From: Phycisphaerae bacterium
GTDB lineage: Bacteria; Planctomycetota; Phycisphaerae; Phycisphaerales; SM1A02
DNA length: 8,344 nt
Direction: 5' to 3'
Assembly (NCBI GenBank): GCA_018665385.1
Contig: JABJDN010000097.1
Location: forward strand, 1 to 8,344
In this document: one piece after another, positions 1 through 6,029 of the stretch
Layout of the letters: the number at the start of each line of letters is the position of its first letter
Position numbering within the stretch: position 1 is the first letter of the stretch
Translations under genes and position numbers: made by a program
Notes under the pieces: generated by a model
What the model was told of the DNA's origin: nothing
Databases searched by the model: none
Seen by the model: only the letters and a program-made list of their open reading frames with translations

Positions 1-1127
1 ATGTTAGGTGCACCTAAACTTCGCGCAATATCACTTGCAAGACTATTTAAACTTGCAACTTTTGTGCCCGGCGCAAGTTCGATGGAGAACAGCGTAATGG
101 TGGGCCCAGCTTCAATGCCTGCAACTTCACCATCAATGCCATACATCTGTAAGGTTTCTTCAAGGTCGACTGCTTGCTGTCGGACAAGGTCTTCAACAGA
201 TTCTCCAATTCCCTCTTGAGGGTCTTCAAGTAAGTCGAGTGCAGGGAATATATACCCTTCAAAATTATCTGGTCGTTGAATGTCAGATTCTTTCGCTGCT
301 TTGCCGCCACTTGCAACTCGCACTGGAAGTTTCGCCATTTTCTTTTTCAGTTCATCGGGAGATAGTTTTTTCTTAGGCTCATCTTCTTCGTATTCTTCGT
401 CTTCGTACTCATCTTCTGCATGCTCGTCTTCTTCCCATTCTTCTTCCTCAACTTCGTCGTCAAGTTCTAGCACTGCGGAACGGTGGATTCGAAGAGAGGG
501 TAATGAGAGGCCTTGTAATTTAGGCGCACGTACATGTACGGCTTTTTTCGCAAGTGAAAATAGTAGATGAGGAATTGCAAACGCAATTTTCTCAAACGCA
601 ATCACTAGCCCAATTGAAAATGCTGCAAACACGATAAGTACTGCGCCAAAATTACTAAATCCATTTGTGAGTTGCGTCCCGATAGTTTTTGCGATGAGCC
701 CAGCTTTTGCACCCGCAAGTACACCTAGGTGTGGGAACAGTAACTCATGAAAACATGAAACCGAGATGCCCATGATGAGCAAGCCCAATGCACGAGCGGC
801 TACATGTGTCATTTCAATTCCGCGAAACACTTGCGTAACCCAGGTAGCAACGCCAACCAAAAGTACCCAAACCCCGAAGCCTAGTACGTGGTAAGTCCAG
901 AATGCTACCCATGCCCCAATGATCCCGCACCAATTTGCAATAGGGTCGTTATGCACTGCGACTACGTGCGACGGTGTATCGCCAATATTAAACGAAAGCA
1001 GCGATACGGCTACAAAGAGTGCAGCAGTTGCACTGGTTATCCACAGAATTCTTGCGGATAGATCGGCAGTTGTAAGAGAGGAAGGGCGCGCTGTCCCACG
1101 TTTTGTTCGAATTGCAGTTGTTCCCAT
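1..1127 (-). CDS. ftsK: DNA translocase FtsK/SpoIIIE, N-terminal part (3' end outside window)
   Basis: FtsK anchors in the division septum and pumps DNA to resolve chromosome dimers and clear the septum. Only the first 375 residues are present, running off the left edge, so the Walker motor and gamma domain are not seen. Visible order: a short cytoplasmic N-terminus; about four membrane helices near residues 26-46, 66-99, 108-126 and 158-180; a highly acidic linker at 221-250 (23 of 30 residues Asp or Glu) followed by Lys-rich sequence; then the start of the alpha domain from about 290, with the family pattern FPALDLLEDP, a GPTITLFSIELAPGTK segment and ASDIARSLGAP. The start is fixed: an in-frame TAG lies three codons upstream of the ATG at 1127. 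No Shine-Dalgarno sequence is evident. It lies 98 nt after the hydrolase gene on the same strand. Identification is firm from the alpha-domain signature; functionality of the motor cannot be judged here. Confidence 0.93.
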   Translation of the reverse strand, partial: MGTTAIRTKRGTARPSSLTTADLSARILWITSATAALFVAVSLLSFNIGDTPSHVVAVHNDPIANWCGIIGAWVAFWTYHVLGFGVWVLLVGVATWVTQVFRGIEMTHVAARALGLLIMGISVSCFHELLFPHLGVLAGAKAGLIAKTIGTQLTNGFSNFGAVLIVFAAFSIGLVIAFEKIAFAIPHLLFSLAKKAVHVRAPKLQGLSLPSLRIHRSAVLELDDEVEEEEWEEDEHAEDEYEDEEYEEDEPKKKLSPDELKKKMAKLPVRVASGGKAAKESDIQRPDNFEGYIFPALDLLEDPQEGIGESVEDLVRQQAVDLEETLQMYGIDGEVAGIEAGPTITLFSIELAPGTKVASLNSLASDIARSLGAPN

Positions 1128-1157
1128 AGCACACTACATATCGGCTCTAGGGGGGCT

Positions 1158-1190
1158 TTGCCTTGCGATTTTTCGCAATCTTCGAGGCAA
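1158..1190 (-). other. Bulged inverted repeat in the spacer before ftsK
   Basis: The 98-nt spacer between the hydrolase stop and the ftsK start (1128-1225) holds a two-part inverted repeat: TTGCC (1158-1162) with GGCAA (1186-1190), and inside it TTGCGA (1163-1168) with TCGCAA (1173-1178) around a 4-nt loop. Seven unpaired bases (1179-1185) bulge one side. No U-tract follows on either strand, so it does not look like an intrinsic terminator. It could be an RNA structure in the ftsK leader or a protein-binding dyad. No clear promoter could be picked in the spacer. Confidence 0.4.
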
Positions 1191-1225
1191 GTGCTTAATT
1201 GCGCAAGATGCTGCGATTGCGAGGG

Positions 1226-2023
1226 TTATGAGGTCAGCACATTGCCAGTATGCATTGTTAACAGCCTAGAACACCTGTCTTGGCTCGTTATAGTCAATTG
1301 CTCGTGCACTTCAGGCAAATTATCCATATACAAATCATGGATTATCCTTGGGGAATTGCACTGCCTTGAGAGGTGCAACAAGACTATTTGCTGCAAGTCC
1401 GACTCAGAAGCTATATGACAGATGGCAGCGAGGGATTGCTCATTTGAGAGGTGCCCACTTCCATCCATTATTCGGTTTTTTAATGATTCTGGCCGGTTGC
1501 TGTTTTCTTGCATACCTGGATCGTAATTCGATTCAAATGCAATGCCATCTAAATGAATGAAGCGGTCTAGTAGCAATTGGGGCACTCTGCCTAAATCTGT
1601 GGCGAAGCCAAATCGTAAAGCTCCTGTGTCAAAAATAAAACCGATCGTTCCTAGCGCGTCGTGTGCAAAATGAATAGTTTCGACGTTCGAGCCATGCAAT
1701 TGGATGTTCGTTGTGAATGGAACAATACAGCGCTCATCTAGGCCGGCTCTCTCTGCTCTGCCAATATGCTTTTCATGGATATGTACGCGCATGTTCCGTT
1801 GAGCAAATGTTTTACACCAGACGGGGTTAAAATGATCTCGGTCAAAATGCGTCACAAGAACATCTTGCACGTCGTCAAGTGCGAGTCCATGCGTGCGCAT
1901 TCGTTCTTTCGTTTGTTTCATTGAAAATCCAGTGTCAATCATGACCCAATTGTTATTCAACCGTAACAAACTGCAATTACCAGACGAACCACTTCCAAGT
2001 ACAAAGAACTCTAGATTATTCAT
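1226..2023 (-). CDS. WalJ/YycJ-type metallo-beta-lactamase-fold hydrolase
   Basis: A 265-residue cytoplasmic MBL-fold protein. It begins with the LGSGSSGN signature (residues 9-16) typical of the YycJ/WalJ subgroup and has IDTGFS at 29-34. The metal-binding loop is THFDRDH at 58-64. Further ligand candidates are His121 (HFAHDALG) and Asp143 (ATDLG), followed by a SNYDPGM segment, GHLSNEQ and LLHLSRQCNSP, all matching the C-terminal half of WalJ-type proteins. The family is often annotated as phosphoesterase or 5'-3' exonuclease-like; the substrate here cannot be told from sequence. Oddity: the second metal-loop position, usually His in HxHxDH, is Asp61 (codon GAC at 1841-1843). The ATG overlaps the lpxA stop by 8 nt (ATGAATAA), suggesting translational coupling. 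A GGAG lies 12 nt upstream of the start, a long spacing. ftsK follows on the same strand. Confidence 0.85.
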   Translation of the reverse strand: MNNLEFFVLGSGSSGNCSLLRLNNNWVMIDTGFSMKQTKERMRTHGLALDDVQDVLVTHFDRDHFNPVWCKTFAQRNMRVHIHEKHIGRAERAGLDERCIVPFTTNIQLHGSNVETIHFAHDALGTIGFIFDTGALRFGFATDLGRVPQLLLDRFIHLDGIAFESNYDPGMQENSNRPESLKNRIMDGSGHLSNEQSLAAICHIASESDLQQIVLLHLSRQCNSPRIIHDLYMDNLPEVHEQLTITSQDRCSRLLTMHTGNVLTS

Positions 2024-2834
2024 GCGCGATAACTACTCCACGGCGTTCACTACGGGTTGTGTGAAATGGTGCAATGATGCCACGTCTTGACGTTTCGATG
2101 AGGTGAACGTATTCCATAGCGACTGGGTCGCCTTCTTCTTTTAGTTGTTTTACAGAGGTAATTATGGTGTTTCCGCTCTTATACAACAACTTATAAATAT
2201 CTTTGCGCCTACGTATTTCATCGTTTGGCATTCCACTTCTTCTCATGCCGATGATGTTAATAGATCCAACAATATTTGGCCCAGTAATCATAAAGTAGGG
2301 AAGCAAGTCATACGAAGCATATCCCATTCCAATAATCATTGCGCCGTTGCCGATTGTGACAAACTGATGGACAGCGGCATCCCCGCCTATGAGAATATTA
2401 TTTTGAATATGTACATGTCCCGCAAGAAGCACGCAATTCACAATCGTATTTTGGTTTCCAATATTGCAGTCGTGGGCAACGTGTGAACTTGCCATAAACA
2501 GATTGTCATTGCCAATAGTTGTTGGAGTTTCTTTTGTTGCTCGGTGTGCTGTAAACCCTTCGCGGAACACGTTGCGGTCGCCAATGACAATGCCAGGTTC
2601 GTATTTGTCTGCGGGGCAATTGATGTCCTGTGCAGCGAAGCCGATTGAAGTGAACGGGTACACAGTGTTTTGCTCGCCCATAGATAATGAACCAGTGAGA
2701 TAACAATTGCCAACGAGCTTTGTGCCTGCACCAAGTTGAATATCACCCTGTAGAACGCAGTGTGGACCAATCTCTACGTCGGCTGCAAGGGAAATATTTC
2801 CATCAAGGATGGCTGTAGGGTGTATTTCTGGCAT
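2016..2834 (-). CDS. lpxA: Acyl-ACP--UDP-N-acetylglucosamine O-acyltransferase
   Basis: LpxA transfers a 3-hydroxyacyl chain from acyl carrier protein to the 3-OH of UDP-GlcNAc, the first step of lipid A synthesis in the cytoplasm. The 272-residue product begins MPEIHPTA, runs through left-handed beta-helix hexapeptide repeats, and ends with the LpxA-type helical tail (RRRKDIYKLLYKSG, SRRGI). His118 and His121 lie in SSHVAHDC; His121 aligns with the catalytic His125 of E. coli. His140, His156 and Gly169 align with E. coli His144, His160 and Gly173 at the same offset of 4. LpxD is excluded because there is no N-terminal uridine-binding domain. I chose the ATG at 2834 because family members start just before the IHPTA motif; an in-frame ATG at 2885 would add 17 residues and overlap lipB. 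No good Shine-Dalgarno is visible at either start. No other lpx gene is in the window. It is divergent from lipB and overlaps the downstream hydrolase by 8 nt. Confidence 0.93.
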   Translation of the reverse strand: MPEIHPTAILDGNISLAADVEIGPHCVLQGDIQLGAGTKLVGNCYLTGSLSMGEQNTVYPFTSIGFAAQDINCPADKYEPGIVIGDRNVFREGFTAHRATKETPTTIGNDNLFMASSHVAHDCNIGNQNTIVNCVLLAGHVHIQNNILIGGDAAVHQFVTIGNGAMIIGMGYASYDLLPYFMITGPNIVGSINIIGMRRSGMPNDEIRRRKDIYKLLYKSGNTIITSVKQLKEEGDPVAMEYVHLIETSRRGIIAPFHTTRSERRGVVIAHE

Positions 2835-2861
2835 TGAAGGCGTATCATCCCAAGAATTACC
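2835..2861. promoter_or_regulatory. Very short divergent intergenic region between lpxA and lipB
   Basis: Only 27 bp separate the chosen lpxA start (minus strand) and lipB start (plus strand), so at least one promoter must lie inside the neighbouring coding sequence. A TATCAT at 2844-2849 resembles a -10 element reading toward lipB, but I see no convincing -35 partner. If used, it would give lipB a leader of only a few bases. Regulatory content is inferred from geometry and not from a clear motif. Confidence 0.3.
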
Positions 2862-3554
2862 ATGATGTGCCAACTCAAAATACAAGATATTGGAAAAATG
2901 GAGTACTCGGTAGCTCTAGCTTTGCAACGGGAATGCCAAGCGGGTGTAATTTCACGCAGGGGTGAACCCAAACCCGATCCGTTTCACTTGATTCTCGTTG
3001 AGCATGAGCCACCGGTTATAACTGTGAGCAGGCGAAAAGGTGCAGGCGACCATTTGCTTGCAACGAAATCGCAACTTATTGATGCTGGAGTAGATGTTTG
3101 TCCAACTGATAGAGGCGGCGACATCACATACCACGGTCCGGGGCAACTCGTTGGGTATCCGATTGTGGATTTAAACGAATTGTCGCTTCGCTTGCACAGC
3201 TATATGCGTTTTTTAGAACAAGTTATTATTGATTCGCTCGCTGTATTTGGTATCGAAGGTCAACGTGATCAGTGCGCTACAGGGGTTTGGGTGGATGAAG
3301 AAAAAATTTGTGCAATGGGCGTACGTGTTTCAAGATGGGTCACTATGCATGGGTTCGCCTTGAATGTTACCCCAGATCTTTCGCATTTTGATTTGATTGT
3401 CCCATGCGGTTTATCAGGCCGACGAATTACATCGATAAAAAAAATACTTGGGCAAGCATGCCCAAGTATGGATGAAGTAAAAGAAGTTGTAGGAAATGAA
3501 TTACAAAATGCTATTGCAATTCAAGCCCAAGTTCAGAAAGAACCTCGTCAGTAA
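2862..3554 (+). CDS. lipB: Lipoyl(octanoyl) transferase LipB
   Basis: LipB moves octanoate from octanoyl-ACP to the lipoyl domains of 2-oxoacid dehydrogenases and the glycine cleavage H protein; LipA then adds sulfur (no lipA in this window). The 230-residue product shows the family blocks in order: LVEHEPPVIT (45-54), RGGDITYHGPGQLVGYP (84-100), ATGVWV..EKICAMGV (139-154) and IVPCGL (179-184). Lys148 and Cys182 align with the catalytic pair Lys135 and Cys169 of E. coli. Start: tandem ATG codons at 2862 and 2865; either precedes the conserved KIQDIG segment. No Shine-Dalgarno is obvious. It is the only plus-strand gene here. It is divergent from lpxA and convergent with the ompH-like gene, overlapping it by 44 nt (3511-3554). 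The last dozen or so residues lie beyond the conserved domain. Its 3' coding part also carries the neighbour's terminator (3437-3469). Confidence 0.94.
   Translation: MMCQLKIQDIGKMEYSVALALQRECQAGVISRRGEPKPDPFHLILVEHEPPVITVSRRKGAGDHLLATKSQLIDAGVDVCPTDRGGDITYHGPGQLVGYPIVDLNELSLRLHSYMRFLEQVIIDSLAVFGIEGQRDQCATGVWVDEEKICAMGVRVSRWVTMHGFALNVTPDLSHFDLIVPCGLSGRRITSIKKILGQACPSMDEVKEVVGNELQNAIAIQAQVQKEPRQ
3437..3469 (-). terminator. Intrinsic terminator of the panC-nadD-rimO-lepA-ompH run, embedded in lipB
   Basis: On the minus strand GCCCAAGTAT and its complement ATACTTGGGC form a perfect 10-bp stem (3460-3469 with 3444-3453) around a 6-nt loop, immediately followed by eight T residues (3444-3437, the first also being in the stem). 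It starts about 42 nt past the ompH-like stop codon, the right place for the end of that transcript. In the lipB direction the stem is followed by GGATGAAG, with no U-tract, so it should act on minus-strand transcription only. The bases double as lipB codons for KKILGQACPS. Confidence 0.85.
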
Positions 3555-4206
3555 TATCAATTCCTTCAGGAAGACGAAGTGCTGAACGAAGGCGAATTTG
3601 CATCATGGTTGCCTCGGGTGTCTCTTGTATCAAATCAGTATCTTGGGGAATGAATCGTAGCACCATATCAATATTGAGCCGCTCTGCTACTACATTAACC
3701 GCCTCAATAATTTCTGTATAACTTGAGGCCATTTGTTCAGCAAGTAAAGCGTTTCGAGCATTCAACGAAGATTGTTGTAAAGAGCGGAAATCATTATTTG
3801 CACGCTCCCATTTCTGCCTAAATGCAGGAGCTTCTGGGCTTTGAGGGTCCATAGTCTGGCCTTCTGCAGATAGCGCTTGCAAAATATCTCGCGCTTCTAC
3901 GAGTTGAGTTTCAAGACCGGTATTAAGATCAGTGCGTTCTTCAATGAAATGTTCTGCTTGCAAAAGTTGCCCAAGTGCCTTGCCAACTTCCATAAAACCA
4001 ACAGACCAGACCTTGCTTGTTTTTTCTTCGCCGAACGAGATGCGATCATCCACATTCGTAATAGTGAGATCTTTCTCGCCAGCAAGTGTAAGTTCATCGA
4101 TAGGTCCCAACTTCCCTTCATTACTGCCGATGACTGCGGAGGTCACAATGCCAGAAAGAAGGAGTGCTGCAATAAGTACTTGGATGAGTTTTGTATGAGA
4201 AGTCAT
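3511..4206 (-). CDS. OmpH/Skp-like periplasmic protein
   Basis: A 231-residue exported protein, probably of the OmpH/Skp family of periplasmic chaperones that hold outer-membrane proteins before assembly. A signal peptide is visible: Lys6, a hydrophobic core at 7-21, and a possible cleavage near TSA (22-24). After about 40 residues of linker the core begins at VWSVGFMEVGKAL, resembling the Skp start 'VDxxxVL'. A long stretch with coiled-coil character follows (about 80-175), then AERLNIDMVLRF and the C-terminal IDITDEVLSELGL, which matches the usual Skp/OmpH ending (DITDxVLxxL). It is longer than a typical Skp (about 160-180 residues) because of the N-terminal insertion. The ATG lies 5 nt after the lepA stop, so it is very likely cotranscribed with lepA; no Shine-Dalgarno is seen. 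Its last codons overlap lipB. The assignment rests on architecture and the C-terminal motif; a lineage-specific exported coiled-coil protein is the alternative. Confidence 0.7.
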   Translation of the reverse strand: MTSHTKLIQVLIAALLLSGIVTSAVIGSNEGKLGPIDELTLAGEKDLTITNVDDRISFGEEKTSKVWSVGFMEVGKALGQLLQAEHFIEERTDLNTGLETQLVEARDILQALSAEGQTMDPQSPEAPAFRQKWERANNDFRSLQQSSLNARNALLAEQMASSYTEIIEAVNVVAERLNIDMVLRFIPQDTDLIQETPEATMMQIRLRSALRLPEGIDITDEVLSELGLELQ

Positions 4207-4211
4207 AGGGG

Positions 4212-6017
4212 TTAATCGCCTTGTTCAAGAATTGCAAGAAACGCAGTTTGAGGGATGTGTACATTGCCAATAGCCTTCATGCGACGCTTCCCTTTCTTTT
4301 GTTTCTCTAGAAGTTTTCGTTTTCGAGTGATGTCACCACCGTAGCATTTTGCAGTTACATTTTTACGTAAACTTTTTACAGTTTCACGCGCTATAATTTT
4401 GCCGCCAATGGCTGCTTGTAATGCGATTTCAAATTGGTGCCTATCAATTTGTTTTCGCAGTTTTAAAAGCATCCCGCGTGTTCGCGCTTCCGCTTTGTCT
4501 CTGTGGCAGATAAGGCTTAACGCTTCGACTGGAGTGCCGTTTACCAAAATTGAGACTTTTACAAGATTATCCTTGCGGAACTCGGTAATTTCATAATCCA
4601 TCGTGCCATATCCGCGAGTAATGGATTTCAATTTATCGTAAAAGTCATAAATAATTTCTGCGAGCGGAAGCTCGTAATCAAGAAGTTGTCTTCCTTCTGA
4701 AACGAATTTCTGCGCTTTAAATATACCGCGACGACCTTCGCACAAGCGTATGAGGTCGCCAATGGACTCATCTGGACAAATAATTTCAACTTTTACAATC
4801 GGTTCGCAAATGTCTTGTATTTGAGAAGGGTCAGGCAAGTCCGCCGGATTGTGAATATCAAGAACGGAACCGTCAGTCATCTCTATTCGATAATTCACAG
4901 TAGGAGCAGTCTGAATAATTTCAGCTCCGCCTTCTCGTTCAAGTCGTTCTTGGACAATCTCCATATGGAGCAGTCCTAAAAATCCACAACGAAAGCCGAA
5001 CCCAAGTGCTTCAGAGTGTTGGGTTTCAAACGTGAAGCTCGAGTCATTTAAGCGCAGTTTTTCAACAGCCTCTCGTAATGTTTCAAACTCTGTTTTTTTG
5101 CTTCCAGATTCACTTGATGCAGGATAAAAATCACAGAACACCATTTGCTTGGGTTCTTCGTACCCAGGCAACGATTCTTTTGCAGGGTGTGCATCTAAAG
5201 TAATAGTGTCACCAATGCGAACATCCTGTAGAGTTTTGATTGCTGCAACCATATATCCTACTTCTGCAGTTCCGATAGTTTTTGCTTGCTCAGGTGTTGG
5301 CGTGTAGCGTCCAATTTCAGTGATGGTGAATGTGCGGTTCGTGCCCATCATGAGGATTCGGTCACCTTTGGATAGAGAACCGTCGAAAACTCTGAAGTAC
5401 ACAACAACTCCTCGGTAGTCATCGTAATGCGAGTCGAAAATAAGCGCCCGAGTTTCTTCTATTTCAGCAGTACGCGGGGGCGGAAGTATTTTGCAGATTG
5501 CATCAAGTAGATCCCGAATTCCTTCGCCAGTTTTTGCTGAGCAATAAATACAATTCTCAGCTGGAAGCCCAAGCATTTGTTCAATTTCCATAGCCACTTT
5601 TTCTGGGTCGGCTGAGGGTAAATCAATTTTGTTGATGACTGGTATTAACTCTAGGTCATTTTCAATTGCAAGGTATGCGTTGGCTACAGTTTGCGCCTCT
5701 ACGCCTTGGGTAGAGTCAACAACAAGCAATGCGCCTTCGCATGCTGTAAGTGCGCGAGAAACTTCATAGGTAAAATCGACATGCCCTGGCGTATCAATAA
5801 AATTCAATTGGAAATCTTCGCCGCTGTATTCGTGGTGTACTGTTACAGCGGAAGCTTTAATCGTAATTCCGCGCTCGCGCTCTAACTCCATCGAGTCTAA
5901 TAGCTGTGCTTTTGCATCACGCTCGTCCACAGCTTTGGTTGCTTGTAGTAGACGGTCGGCAAGTGTACTTTTGCCGTGATCAATATGTGCAATGATGGAG
6001 AAGTTTCGAATGGGCAC
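4212..6017 (-). CDS. lepA: Elongation factor 4 (LepA) GTPase
   Basis: LepA is a ribosome-binding translational GTPase implicated in back-translocation and in initiation or 30S biogenesis. The 601-residue product has normal family length. GTPase motifs: AHIDHGKST (10-18), RERGITIK (47-54), DTPGHVDF (75-82, with His79 as the catalytic His position) and NKID (129-132). Domain II, the EF-G-like domains and the LepA-specific C-terminal domain follow, including LRKNVTAKCYGGDITRKRK and the end PQTAFLAIL. The start codon is GTG: rimO ends in the same frame with TAA at 6030-6032, and the only initiator between that stop and the conserved IRNFSIIAH is the GTG at 6017. The 12-nt gap to rimO has no Shine-Dalgarno, suggesting coupling to rimO translation. 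The ompH-like gene starts 5 nt downstream instead of the proteobacterial partner lepB. Confidence 0.97.
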   Translation of the reverse strand: MPIRNFSIIAHIDHGKSTLADRLLQATKAVDERDAKAQLLDSMELERERGITIKASAVTVHHEYSGEDFQLNFIDTPGHVDFTYEVSRALTACEGALLVVDSTQGVEAQTVANAYLAIENDLELIPVINKIDLPSADPEKVAMEIEQMLGLPAENCIYCSAKTGEGIRDLLDAICKILPPPRTAEIEETRALIFDSHYDDYRGVVVYFRVFDGSLSKGDRILMMGTNRTFTITEIGRYTPTPEQAKTIGTAEVGYMVAAIKTLQDVRIGDTITLDAHPAKESLPGYEEPKQMVFCDFYPASSESGSKKTEFETLREAVEKLRLNDSSFTFETQHSEALGFGFRCGFLGLLHMEIVQERLEREGGAEIIQTAPTVNYRIEMTDGSVLDIHNPADLPDPSQIQDICEPIVKVEIICPDESIGDLIRLCEGRRGIFKAQKFVSEGRQLLDYELPLAEIIYDFYDKLKSITRGYGTMDYEITEFRKDNLVKVSILVNGTPVEALSLICHRDKAEARTRGMLLKLRKQIDRHQFEIALQAAIGGKIIARETVKSLRKNVTAKCYGGDITRKRKLLEKQKKGKRRMKAIGNVHIPQTAFLAILEQGD

Positions 6018-6029
6018 TGGTTGCGCAGT

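Noticed and set aside
47..316. 89-codon minus-strand frame inside the ftsK region
   Set aside because: It overlaps the ftsK alpha-domain frame, which has clear family motifs, in another register; it has no recognisable domain.
280..570. Open plus-strand frame with a serine-rich product
   Set aside because: It is the antisense reading of the GAA/GAT-rich acidic linker of ftsK; TTC/TCT repeats give Ser runs with no independent gene evidence.
1037..1045. TTATCCACA, a perfect DnaA-box consensus
   Set aside because: It is isolated, lies inside ftsK coding sequence, and a single such match is not surprising in this length of DNA. The only near neighbour is a degenerate TTATCCATA around 1320, and there is no AT-rich unwinding region, so an origin is not supported.
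2835..2885. lpxA start at the upstream ATG 2885
   Set aside because: It would add 17 residues not found in the family and overlap lipB; the ATG at 2834 fits the usual LpxA N-terminus. It cannot be fully excluded.
3437..3469. A8 run followed by a stem-loop in the lipB direction, resembling a frameshift signal
   Set aside because: The stem starts directly at the A-run with no spacer, the alternative frames hit stops soon after, and LipB is already full length in the zero frame. A minus-strand terminator explains the structure better.
3555..3600. Possible plus-strand terminator for lipB
   Set aside because: Only a weak TTCCT/AGGAA repeat with a 2-nt loop and no T-tract is present.
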